A DNA stretch of 5,778 bases from an uncultured Phycisphaerales bacterium. Its GTDB lineage: Bacteria; Planctomycetota; Phycisphaerae; Phycisphaerales; SM1A02. The stretch spans positions 1 through 5,778 of the forward strand of contig CAMPIL010000240.1 in the NCBI GenBank assembly GCA_946886375.1. The letters run 5' to 3'. Both the position numbers and the translations under genes were made by a program. Shown here in pieces: positions 1 through 5,136 of this stretch. The notes under the pieces were generated by a model. That model was given only the letters and a program-made list of their open reading frames with translations, did not search any database and was not told where the DNA came from. Position 1 is the first letter of the stretch, and each line of letters starts with the position of its first letter.

Positions 1-348
1 GTGGAAGCCGCGGTGGATTACGTGCTTTCGCTGCCGCCGACTACTGCGGTTGACGATTTGCCTGAAGAGCAGCGGGTGTTCACAGTGGCTATTCCTGAGA
101 AACAGGCGCTCTTGGTCTTCCGGCTGATGCATCGAAACCCGCTGACGCAGGAGGATTTTGCATTCATGGTGCAGTTGGGCGCGATTCAGCGTTTGATCGC
201 GGCCGAGGAATCCAAGGACGACTCCGTCATGAAGGAGGCCTTCGGATTTGAGGTCCTGGCCAAGCGGAACAAATTCGCGTTCAGCCGCGGCGGCGAGGAA
301 GAGCAAGCCGCCGAGCCGGCGGCTCAGACCTCCGCCAACGCCGGCTGA
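1..348 (+). CDS. Unrecognised protein, C-terminal part (5' end probably outside window)
   Basis: The frame is open from the first base of the window and ends at TGA 346-348, giving 115 visible residues. The first codon is GTG, but with no upstream sequence it cannot be judged as a start, so the gene is best treated as cut at its 5' end. The visible part looks like a folded soluble segment: an alternating hydrophobic stretch around residues 27-60 (VFTVAIPEKQALLVFRLM), then helix-like charged sequence. It closes with a glutamate/alanine-rich, probably disordered tail (about residues 97-115, GGEEEQAAEPAA). No signal peptide, membrane segment or catalytic motif is visible. I do not recognise the family. 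A hairpin with a T-rich tail lies about 85 bases downstream and probably ends its transcript. Confidence 0.6.
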   Translation: MEAAVDYVLSLPPTTAVDDLPEEQRVFTVAIPEKQALLVFRLMHRNPLTQEDFAFMVQLGAIQRLIAAEESKDDSVMKEAFGFEVLAKRNKFAFSRGGEEEQAAEPAAQTSANAG

Positions 349-432
349 TCTTCGCGAAACGCGAGAATTTTGTTGAATGCCGCAATCAAAGTGCCGGGCC
401 GTGACATTGTCCGCCCGGAGGGGACGAACACG

Positions 433-471
433 CCGCCGTCAGTTTTTTCCTGAAACCGACGGCGGATTTTC
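433..471 (+). terminator. Rho-independent terminator-like hairpin after the first gene
   Basis: CCGCCGTC (433-440) pairs perfectly with GACGGCGG (458-465). After one A/C mismatch the stem continues as GTTT (442-445) with AAAC (453-456) plus a possible T-G pair, leaving a loop of about five bases. The stem is followed by ATTTTCT (465-471 region), a short T-rich tail. It lies about 85 bases past the stop of the first gene and reads in the same direction, so it most likely terminates that transcript. The T tract is short, so efficiency is uncertain. Confidence 0.6.
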
Positions 472-701
472 TGCGCCCCGGACCTTCCGCATCGCGTGAA
501 CATCAGCGTTCGGTCCCGGCGAACGCACGGGCTCGAAGTGATGCATTCATTGCGGCGCAATCTGGCTACTTTTCATTTCCATTGTCGCAATCTTGTGGTA
601 CCTTAAGAGTCCTTTCGCATGAGCTTCGCCCGCGATGGCGACTCTACAGTTCACCCCGATGTGAGGCGATTGAAAATGTGGCGGCGGGATCGTTGAGTTC
701 A

Positions 702-717
702 GGCGCAGGCCTGTGCC
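702..717. repeat. Short near-perfect palindrome
   Basis: GGCGCAGG (702-709) is followed immediately by CCTGTGCC (710-717). All eight pairs match apart from one G/T position. It is compact enough to be a dyad protein-binding site, but no gene start lies nearby to support an operator role, and in GC-rich DNA a dyad of this length can arise by chance. Confidence 0.3.
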
Positions 718-734
718 GACGGTGCGAATCGTTG

Positions 735-770
735 ATCCGGCGTCAACGTTCGTCACGACGTTTGCCGGAT
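735..770. repeat. Imperfect inverted repeat (12 paired bases) in non-coding gap
   Basis: The outer arms ATCCGGC (735-741) and GCCGGAT (764-770) are perfectly complementary. The inner arms AACGT (745-749) and ACGTT (758-762) are also complementary, with an 8-base loop and a small asymmetric internal loop between the two stems. No T-run follows on either strand, so it is not a canonical terminator. It may be a folded RNA element, a protein-binding dyad or a remnant of a repeat. Confidence 0.35.
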
Positions 771-932
771 GGGAGCAGGTTGGGGACGTCACGGCACATT
801 GTGAGGGGCGCCATGGCAGGGCGGGCCGTGTCAACGCTTCGGCGGCGACACCCGTGTGCGATGTCCATTGCATCGCGCTGATTGCTGGCCCGCCCATGCA
901 ATCGCAGAAACTCAAGTCTCGGCACGCCCAGT

Positions 933-970
933 TGCACAGCCCGGTCCCGGAGAGGAGACCCGGTTGTGCA
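933..970 (-). terminator. Strong hairpin just behind ruvB, terminator-like without T tract
   Basis: TGCACAGCCCGGTC (933-946) pairs with GACCCGGTTGTGCA (957-970). Of 14 positions, 12 are Watson-Crick pairs, one is a G-T pair and one is a C/C mismatch, around a 10-base loop. On the minus strand it begins 15 bases after the ruvB stop codon, the usual place for a transcript end. The bases beyond it in that direction (AACTGGGCG) lack a T run. It may therefore stabilise the ruvB mRNA 3' end, or act in a Rho-dependent setting, rather than being a classical intrinsic terminator. Confidence 0.5.
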
Positions 971-985
971 TTGCGCCTCTTCGGC

Positions 986-2047
986 TTACGTTTCCGCGCC
1001 AAACAACGTGGCCGAGGTTGCGTCGTCAGGCAACTCAAGCGCCAGGTTCAAGTGTTCAGCCGCGTTGCGCGTGAGCCTTCGCCCCTGGCGCGTACGGGCC
1101 AGAAATCCAATCTGCAGCAGGTAGGGCTCGACCACGTCTTCGAGCGTTCCGGCGTCTTCGTTCAGTGTGGCGGCGATCGCCTCAAGTCCCACCGGACCGC
1201 CTTGGTACACCGTGCCAATGGTCCGCAGGTAACTGCGGTCCAGCGCATCCAGACCCAGTTCATCAACGCCTTCCAGCGCGAGCGCATCGGCAATGACGGC
1301 TTCATCGATTCGGCCGCGAGCGCGCACCTGTGCGAAGTCGCGCACTCGCCGCAGCAGGCGCAGCGTCACGCGCGGCGTGCCGCGGCTGCGCCGGGCGATC
1401 TCGTCCAGCGCGGCGTCCGACACGCCTTGCATTGCAAGCAGCGAAGTTGCCCGCTTCAGAATCCGCAGCAGATCCGCCTGCGTGTAGAACTGAAGGTGAT
1501 GTGTGATGCCGAAGCGGCTGCGCAGCGCGCCGGTGAGCAGGCCGGCCCGCGTGGTCGCGCCGATCAGCGTAAACGGTTTCAGGTGATAGGTGATCACCTT
1601 CGCGTGCATGCCGCTGTCCAGCGTGAAGTCGATCTTGAAATCCTCCATCGCGGGGTAGATGTATTCCTCCACTGCTGCGGGCAGGCGATGAATCTCATCG
1701 ATGAACAGGATGTCGTGCGGCTGCATCTTGGTGAGCGTGCCGACCAGATCGGCCCCTTTGGTCAGCGCGGGGCCGGAAGTGACGTACACGCGCGTGCCCA
1801 TTTCCTGGGCGATCACGTGGGCCAGGGTGGTCTTGCCCAGGCCGGGCGGGCCGTGCAGCAGCACATGTTCCATCGGCTCGCCGCGCTCGCGCACCGCCTG
1901 CAACGCAATAGCCAGCCGCTCGACCAGATCGCGCTGGCCGATGTATTCATCGAGTTTGCGCGGCCGCAGCGCGGTTGATACCGGCTGGTCATCGGCCTGC
2001 TGCGCGGCGGCGGAAATGATGCGATCCTTGGCCATCGCACCCATCAT
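986..2047 (-). CDS. ruvB: RuvB, Holliday junction branch-migration ATPase
   Basis: RuvB is the AAA+ motor of the RuvAB complex: hexameric rings pump DNA through a RuvA-bound Holliday junction during recombinational repair, before RuvC resolution. The 353 residues match the normal family length. Visible landmarks, in order, are the N-terminal LRPRKLDEYIGQ block (27-38), Walker A GPPGLGKTT (66-74), Walker B DILFIDEIH (112-120), sensor 1 block GATTRAG (163-169), the LRSRFGI arginine block (175-181), GTPR of sensor 2 (223-226), and the C-terminal winged helix with GGPVGLEAIA (283-292) and EPYLLQIGF (307-315). The usual 'IANRLLRR' after GTPR reads VTLRLLRR here, a mild variation. The start is ambiguous: ATGs at 2047, 2044 and 2035 are all in frame and none has a good ribosome binding site. 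MAKDRII at 2035 looks most like the family N-terminus. No ruvA or ruvC is adjacent. Confidence 0.97.
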   Translation of the reverse strand: MMGAMAKDRIISAAAQQADDQPVSTALRPRKLDEYIGQRDLVERLAIALQAVRERGEPMEHVLLHGPPGLGKTTLAHVIAQEMGTRVYVTSGPALTKGADLVGTLTKMQPHDILFIDEIHRLPAAVEEYIYPAMEDFKIDFTLDSGMHAKVITYHLKPFTLIGATTRAGLLTGALRSRFGITHHLQFYTQADLLRILKRATSLLAMQGVSDAALDEIARRSRGTPRVTLRLLRRVRDFAQVRARGRIDEAVIADALALEGVDELGLDALDRSYLRTIGTVYQGGPVGLEAIAATLNEDAGTLEDVVEPYLLQIGFLARTRQGRRLTRNAAEHLNLALELPDDATSATLFGAET

Positions 2048-2157
2048 AGGGCCCGGCGGCTCGATCGGCTGCGTTGCGGGCGTGCATTATCGGCTGGACG
2101 TGCTGCCGTCCTGCGTTGAATCCAAACCGCCAGCGCGTTCGCGTCGATACATCATGA
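2048..2157. promoter_or_regulatory. Divergent intergenic region between ruvB and membrane protein gene
   Basis: These 110 bases separate two genes reading away from each other, so they should contain the promoter of ruvB and, unless it is leaderless from further upstream, that of the membrane protein gene. I could not find a convincing -35/-10 pair with proper spacing on either strand, nor a clear operator dyad. The call rests on gene geometry alone. Confidence 0.35.
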
Positions 2158-2781
2158 GTGAACACGCCGCCTGCTCCCGCGCCCAGTTTGAAGTTGGTCG
2201 GCGAATCGCCACTCGATCCGGCGGCGATCGCGCCGGAGCAAATTCACGCGCTGACAACGGCGCGCCTGCGCGCCCGGAAAGTCGTGCGTGCGGCCAACAC
2301 TGCGGCGTTCAGCGGGTGGACGTGTGCGGTCTTCGCAGTCATCACGTTGTTGCTGGGCATCTTCAGCCTGCCTTCGTTTCTTCTCGGCCTTGGATTGGGA
2401 GCGGCGGCGTTGATCGAACTGCGATGCGGAAAGTCGCTTCGGCGTTTTGACGTTCGCGCGCCAAGAACTCTTGCACTCAACCAGATCGCGCTCTGGTTCG
2501 TGCTGACGGCATACAGCGGCTGGTGCATCTTCACCGCGATCACCGCACCGGGCATGTACGATGACTACATTCGCCAAGGGCCGGAGATGGCTGCGACGCT
2601 TGAGCCGCTGGGACGGTTGCACACGGCTGTGACCGTGGGGTTCTATTGTGCGGTCATTCTCATCAGTCTGGTCGCACAGGGCTGCATGGCGTTGTATTAC
2701 ATCACCCGGCGAAGGCACGTTGAGGCGTACTTGCGCAGCACGCCGCAGTGGGCCGTCGCCGCACTGCGCGCAGCGGCCTGA
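2158..2781 (+). CDS. Multi-pass membrane protein of unknown function
   Basis: The protein has 207 residues and about four hydrophobic helices: roughly 50-69, 71-88, 108-128 and 157-181. The first 45 residues form a soluble proline/alanine-rich and basic N-terminus, with a basic stretch (RLRARKVVRAA, 36-46) just before the first helix that favours a cytoplasmic N-terminus. Helices 3 and 4 are joined by a polar segment with GMYDDYIRQGPEM (132-144). A basic stretch (TRRRH, 183-187) follows helix 4, again predicting a cytoplasmic C-terminus. The start is GTG at 2158, directly after an in-frame TGA (2155-2157), so no longer version is possible in this frame. No good ribosome binding site precedes it, which leaves the start uncertain. 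An ATG at 2154 belongs to a different frame. I see no catalytic motif and do not recognise the family. Confidence 0.75.
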   Translation: MNTPPAPAPSLKLVGESPLDPAAIAPEQIHALTTARLRARKVVRAANTAAFSGWTCAVFAVITLLLGIFSLPSFLLGLGLGAAALIELRCGKSLRRFDVRAPRTLALNQIALWFVLTAYSGWCIFTAITAPGMYDDYIRQGPEMAATLEPLGRLHTAVTVGFYCAVILISLVAQGCMALYYITRRRHVEAYLRSTPQWAVAALRAAA

Positions 2782-2867
2782 GCCGCGGCACCGTCGCATT
2801 GCGCGCGATGCACCCCCTGGCTTGATGCACAACTCGATTGCAGCCTGTTTCCTATTTGGAGGGCGGG

Positions 2868-2897
2868 TTGCGCGATCCTAGAGTCTGCAGCGCGCAA
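2868..2897. repeat. Inverted repeat upstream of the paralog pair
   Basis: TTGCGCG (2868-2874) and CGCGCAA (2891-2897) are perfectly complementary across a 16-base spacer. The element lies in the 155-base gap between the membrane protein gene and the first small paralog, about 40 bases ahead of that gene's start. It could be an operator for the pair or a weak hairpin ending the preceding transcript. There is no T run, so an operator or chance dyad is more plausible. Confidence 0.3.
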
Positions 2898-2936
2898 ACG
2901 CACGCATGATGAGGCCGCTCCCGGAGCATCAATCAC

Positions 2937-3242
2937 ATGTCAGGCGAAACCAAGGTGACGACAAATCACGAGGAAATCCGCCGCTGGGCCAGCGATCGCG
3001 GTGGCCGGCCGGTCATGCTGCAGCATGACCTGGCAAATCCCAGGGCGGCGGAGTTGCAGATTGACTTTCTCTTTGACAAGTACGACGACCGCATGAAGGA
3101 AGTCTCCTGGGATGATTTCTTCGCACGGTTTGAAGGCGATCAGTTGGCATTGGTGTATCAGACTGAAACCGAAGGCGGCAAACTCAGCCGCTTTGCGCGC
3201 ATTGTCCGCCGCGAAGCTGTGCCACAGGCCGTCATCGAGTGA
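2937..3242 (+). CDS. Small conserved acidic protein, paralog A of tandem pair
   Basis: A 101-residue soluble protein with no signal peptide. Its landmarks are TTNHEEIRRWASDR (8-21), an acidic middle, VSWDDFFARFEG (56-67) and LALVYQTET (70-78), ending in RIVRRE. It aligns without gaps to the next gene over 87 residues, with 34 identities by hand count, so the two are paralogs. From memory, this small family is widespread and is often labelled '1,4-alpha-glucan branching enzyme' in databases. Nothing here resembles the catalytic barrel of that enzyme and the label should not be trusted. Relative to its neighbour, this copy lacks the glycine-rich KGTGGG segment (QHDLAN in its place), so it is the more diverged copy. 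The ATG at 2937 has GGAG at 2923-2926, ten bases upstream. The stop lies 38 bases before the second paralog, which suggests one transcript. Function unknown. Confidence 0.85.
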   Translation: MSGETKVTTNHEEIRRWASDRGGRPVMLQHDLANPRAAELQIDFLFDKYDDRMKEVSWDDFFARFEGDQLALVYQTETEGGKLSRFARIVRREAVPQAVIE

Positions 3243-3268
3243 TTACAAGTGCACTCCACCGTTCCGCT

Positions 3269-3273
3269 GGGAG
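3269..3273 (+). promoter_or_regulatory. Ribosome binding site fixing the start of paralog B
   Basis: GGGAG sits seven bases before ATG 3281. The same frame is open back to GTG 3239, which would overlap the end of paralog A, but the well-placed Shine-Dalgarno sequence and the onset of family similarity argue for 3281. Confidence 0.7.
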
Positions 3274-3280
3274 ATTTCAC

Positions 3281-3616
3281 ATGGTCAAGCACGAATCCAG
3301 AACATCGAGAATCATCACCGATCACGAGGAAATTCGGCGTTGGGCGGAAGAGCGCAACGCCCGGCCGGCGCGCGTCAAGGGAACTGGCGGCGGAAATGAT
3401 CCGGGCCTGCTGCGGCTGGATTTCCCCGGCTACAGCGGCGAGGAATCGCTGGAGCCCATCTCCTGGGATGAATTCTTCGAGAAGTTTGATAAGAACAATT
3501 TGGCCCTGGTTGTTCAGGATCAAACCGCCCGCGGGGAGAAGAGCAACTTTAACAAGATCGTCAGCCGCGAATCGCTGGACGACTACGATCGCCGGGACGA
3601 TCACGATCGCCGGTAA
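3281..3616 (+). CDS. Small conserved acidic protein, paralog B of tandem pair
   Basis: A 111-residue soluble protein. Its landmarks are ITDHEEIRRWAEER (12-25), the glycine-rich VKGTGGGND (32-40), LLRLDFPGYSGEE (43-55), ISWDEFFEKFDKNNLALVVQ (60-79), and SNFNKIVSRE (88-97). The HEEIRRWA, SWDxFF, LALV and IVxRE blocks are shared with the preceding gene. This copy keeps the Lys-Gly-Thr-Gly-Gly segment that I remember as the family consensus, so it is probably the more canonical member. Annotations of such proteins as '1,4-alpha-glucan branching enzyme' appear to be misannotation, since no glycosidase domain is present. The C-terminus ends in two copies of a DD(Y/H)DRR hexapeptide produced by an 18-base tandem duplication. 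The start is set by GGGAG seven bases upstream. It lies 38 bases after paralog A and is probably in the same transcript. Function unknown. Confidence 0.88.
   Translation: MVKHESRTSRIITDHEEIRRWAEERNARPARVKGTGGGNDPGLLRLDFPGYSGEESLEPISWDEFFEKFDKNNLALVVQDQTARGEKSNFNKIVSRESLDDYDRRDDHDRR
3578..3613 (+). repeat. 18-base tandem duplication at the 3' end of paralog B
   Basis: Two adjacent 18-base units (3578-3595 and 3596-3613) agree at 16 of 18 positions and encode DDYDRR and DDHDRR immediately before the TAA stop. They share GATCGCCGG endings. This is a recent in-frame duplication that lengthens a charged C-terminal tail without touching the conserved core. Confidence 0.8.
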
Positions 3617-3635
3617 GCCGCCGTCGCTCGGACCC

Positions 3636-3674
3636 AAAAAGCAAAAAAGCCCATGCATGGCAATGCGTGGGCTT
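3636..3674 (-). terminator. Rho-independent terminator of the lipoprotein gene, possibly bidirectional
   Basis: GCCCATGCAT (3649-3658) pairs with ATGCGTGGGC (3663-3672) with one G-T pair, around a GGCA loop, and two further A-T pairs extend the stem. On the minus strand the stem is followed by six T residues, then GC, then five more T residues (complement of 3643-3648 and 3636-3640), a textbook intrinsic terminator about 35 bases after the lipoprotein stop. In the plus direction the tail is TTCGTGTTTCTT, weaker but still T-rich, so it may also end the paralog-pair transcript that converges on it. Confidence 0.9.
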
Positions 3675-3708
3675 CGTGTTTCTTGCGATTGATTGCTTCG
3701 AGTCCGAT

Positions 3709-4200
3709 TTAGAACCCGAAGAACTTGTCCCGTTCCATGACCATGTACCGGCCGTCGCCGCGCTTGAGGTACATGTACCCGCCGCGGAAACTGACCTGGT
3801 AACTGTGCGGATCCACCTGGCCCGCTTCCTGCACCGTCAGCGTGTTCTTGCCATCGATCTTCCACGTGCCGGCCTTGGAGCCGACGACGGCGTCGGTGCG
3901 CAGCACGCCGCCGCGCTCAAAGCGCCAGCCCTTGCCCAGCACGTCCTTGACGATGTCGGATGGAATCGCCTCGACCCCGCTGTTGCCGTTGGCGGTGTTG
4001 GTCAACTCGCCGTCCAAGTCCCACTTGCCCAGCAGCATGTCGTCGGTGATCTGCTGGCCTTCAGTGGTGGTCAGCGTGGAGCCGGAATTCTCGCTGAGGG
4101 TGTTGGAAGTCTGCGTTGACTCGCAGCCTGTTGAAGCCAGGTATGCCGACAGGCCGATCGCCATCGCGCAGATCGTAATGATCGAACGAACGTTCTTCAT
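3709..4200 (-). CDS. Small lipoprotein with lipocalin-like C-terminal sequence
   Basis: The 163-residue protein starts with a lipoprotein-type signal peptide: MKNVR basic end, hydrophobic stretch 7-21, then ASTGC with the candidate lipidated Cys26. The -3 position is Ser rather than the favoured Leu, so the lipobox is acceptable but not ideal. A Ser/Thr-rich linker (28-52) follows. The remainder is dominated by short strands: LLGKWDLDG (56-64), WRFERGGVL (92-100), GTWKIDGKNTLTV (111-123), YQVSFRGGYMYLK (134-146) and RYMVMER (151-157). A GKW motif followed by FxxxG, GTW and repeated strand pairs is the pattern of lipocalin-like bacterial domains. That is a pattern match, not proof of fold. The start is firmly fixed by a perfect AAGGAGGT six bases upstream. 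It likely sits outside the cytoplasmic membrane. Ligand and role are unknown. Confidence 0.85.
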   Translation of the reverse strand: MKNVRSIITICAMAIGLSAYLASTGCESTQTSNTLSENSGSTLTTTEGQQITDDMLLGKWDLDGELTNTANGNSGVEAIPSDIVKDVLGKGWRFERGGVLRTDAVVGSKAGTWKIDGKNTLTVQEAGQVDPHSYQVSFRGGYMYLKRGDGRYMVMERDKFFGF

Positions 4201-4206
4201 TGTGAA

Positions 4207-4214
4207 ACCTCCTT
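4207..4214 (-). promoter_or_regulatory. Perfect Shine-Dalgarno sequence of the lipoprotein gene
   Basis: On the minus strand this reads AAGGAGGT, full complement to the 16S rRNA 3' end, six bases before the ATG at 4200. It is much stronger than any other ribosome binding site in the window and suggests high translation of the lipoprotein. Confidence 0.85.
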
Positions 4215-4474
4215 ATGGTGTCGTGGATTTCCAGCCAGGGCGCCGGTGCGCACAGCGTACACAGAAACCGGCGAGATTGCACTCGGTATTCAGCAGCGCA
4301 TTCAGCTGGTGTGCGCGCAAACCGTTGGGCGGCATGGTGTTGCGTCATGAGCGCGGCCACGGCATTTCCGAGGCGCGGCGGAAATCGCAAGATTGAAGAG
4401 CCGGGGACCTGCGACGGAACGGCGACGAGAAGGACGAAGGCGAGAAGGATTGCAGAAATTGATCGCCGGCGTGT
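4215..4474. other. Non-coding gap between divergent lipoprotein and transposase-like genes
   Basis: About 260 bases lie between two divergent genes. It should hold the lipoprotein promoter, but I found no convincing -35/-10 pair. A small dyad ATTTCCG (4364-4370) / CGGAAAT (4379-4385) is present. GATTGCACTC at 4275-4284 is identical to the centre of the palindromic repeat at 4475-4508 and may be the remnant of another copy. Open frames crossing this gap on both strands are Arg/Ala/Ser-rich and not credible as genes. Confidence 0.45.
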
Positions 4475-4508
4475 GAAGCCCGGGGATTGCACTCCCCGCG
4501 CATCGCGT
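4475..4508 (+). repeat. REP-like palindromic repeat, copy 1 (upstream of transposase-like gene)
   Basis: This 34-base segment begins TGAAGCCCGGGGATTGCA and ends in TCGCGT (sense as written on the plus strand; an offset of one at the left edge is possible). It agrees with the segment at 5137-5170 at 31 of the 34 positions after lining them up. In this copy the inner palindrome is decayed: CGGGGA (4481-4486) still pairs with TCCCCG (4493-4498), but the outer arms no longer match. It ends 13 bases before the ATG of the transposase-like gene and is in the same orientation as copy 2. Confidence 0.75.
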
Positions 4509-4521
4509 ACACAATCCCGCC

Positions 4522-5112
4522 ATGCCGCCGTGGAATTTCTGGTATCACGTCACCAGCAACACGAAATCAACCTGGCTGCTCGGCGACCCGCGCGGTTCGC
4601 GCACGCGACATCATCGTCAGCACATCGAAGGCGACTACAAGCATCCGCCGCCGCCGGGAGAATACGGGGAACTTCATCAGCGATCGAAATCTCTGCTGAA
4701 GAATCCTCCAGTGATTCTTTCGATGCAGCAGCGATTGATCGCCTGTGAAAAGTTTGCGGAGGCGATGAACTTTCACAAGATTTGTTTTGAAGACATTGCG
4801 ATCACGTCGAAGCATTTTCACGTATTGGCGCAGTTCCCGCCGGATCGAGTCATGAGCAACGGTCGACCGATCATGGACGCGCCCCGCCATTACATTGGTA
4901 TTGCGAAGAAAGAAAGCGCCCGCGCGTTGAGCAAGCTTGGTTTGAAGCCACAAGGCGCGACATGGGCCGAGAAGTCCCATCCTGAGCCGATCGAAGATGA
5001 AGGTCATTGGGAGTATGTGAAGAACGTGTACATCCCGCGTCACTACCACGAAGGCGGCGCGATCTACACCATTCACATCGCCAAGACGCGACCGGCTCCC
5101 GAGCAGTACTGA
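4522..5112 (+). CDS. RAYT-like HUH (Y1/IS200-type) transposase family protein
   Basis: A 196-residue protein that resembles the REP-associated tyrosine transposase branch of IS200/IS605-type nucleases. These enzymes cut single-stranded DNA next to a hairpin through a tyrosine, with a His-hydrophobic-His motif holding the metal. Visible features are YHVTSNTKSTWLLGDPRG (8-25), the family's N-terminal strand and WLxGDxRG block; a basic RTRHHRQH stretch (27-34); the HUH motif HFH (98-100) within KHFHVLAQF (97-105); and a C-terminal helix region with Tyr165 (WEYVKNVYIP, 163-172). Tyr165 lies 67 residues after the first HUH histidine, a spacing suitable for the catalytic tyrosine, although Tyr170 is an alternative. 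The usual RAYT YxxxNP block is not conserved, so activity is uncertain. The ATG at 4522 has no Shine-Dalgarno sequence. The gene is closely bracketed by palindromic repeats. The middle of the gene looks less GC-rich than its neighbours, consistent with transfer. Confidence 0.7.
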   Translation: MPPWNFWYHVTSNTKSTWLLGDPRGSRTRHHRQHIEGDYKHPPPPGEYGELHQRSKSLLKNPPVILSMQQRLIACEKFAEAMNFHKICFEDIAITSKHFHVLAQFPPDRVMSNGRPIMDAPRHYIGIAKKESARALSKLGLKPQGATWAEKSHPEPIEDEGHWEYVKNVYIPRHYHEGGAIYTIHIAKTRPAPEQY

Positions 5113-5136
5113 TTTCAAAGCGAACGAAAATGCAAA

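Larger units (their letters stand above)
472..932. other. Long non-coding gap with inverted repeats, no convincing gene
   Basis: Between the first gene's terminator and the hairpin behind ruvB there are about 460 bases in which I see no supportable gene. Open frames exist on both strands (for example minus 547-1038 and plus 582-881), but their translations are rich in Arg, Pro, Cys, Ser and His without domain-like sequence. The minus one also runs into the ruvB coding region. Two inverted repeats stand out, at 702-717 and 735-770. Neither has a T tract. The region could hold a degraded gene, a small RNA or nothing functional. Confidence 0.5.

Noticed and set aside
597..660. rRNA-like fragment suggested by CTTAAGG/GGTACC strings
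   Set aside because: The surrounding sequence does not follow conserved 23S rRNA blocks; the short similarity is chance.
547..1038. Open frame of 163 residues on the minus strand
   Set aside because: It overlaps the 3' end of ruvB in another frame and crosses the hairpin behind it. The composition is Cys/Pro/Arg/Ser-rich and there is no ribosome binding site or recognisable family.
713..1978. Open frame of 421 residues on the plus strand
   Set aside because: It lies antisense to ruvB, whose motifs are unambiguous, and its translation is Arg/Gln/His/Ala-rich without domain-like sequence. This is a typical mirror frame of a GC-rich gene.
2937..3616. Glycogen branching enzyme genes
   Set aside because: Proteins of this small family often carry that name, but these have 101 and 111 residues and show no glycosidase barrel or catalytic Asp/Glu motifs.
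3158..3865. Open frame of 235 residues on the minus strand
   Set aside because: It is antisense to paralog B and overlaps the lipoprotein gene and the terminator hairpin. The conserved paralog sequence on the other strand is decisive.
4215..4748. Open frame of 177 residues on the plus strand
   Set aside because: It overlaps the transposase-like gene in another frame and has an Arg/Ala/Ser-rich random composition.
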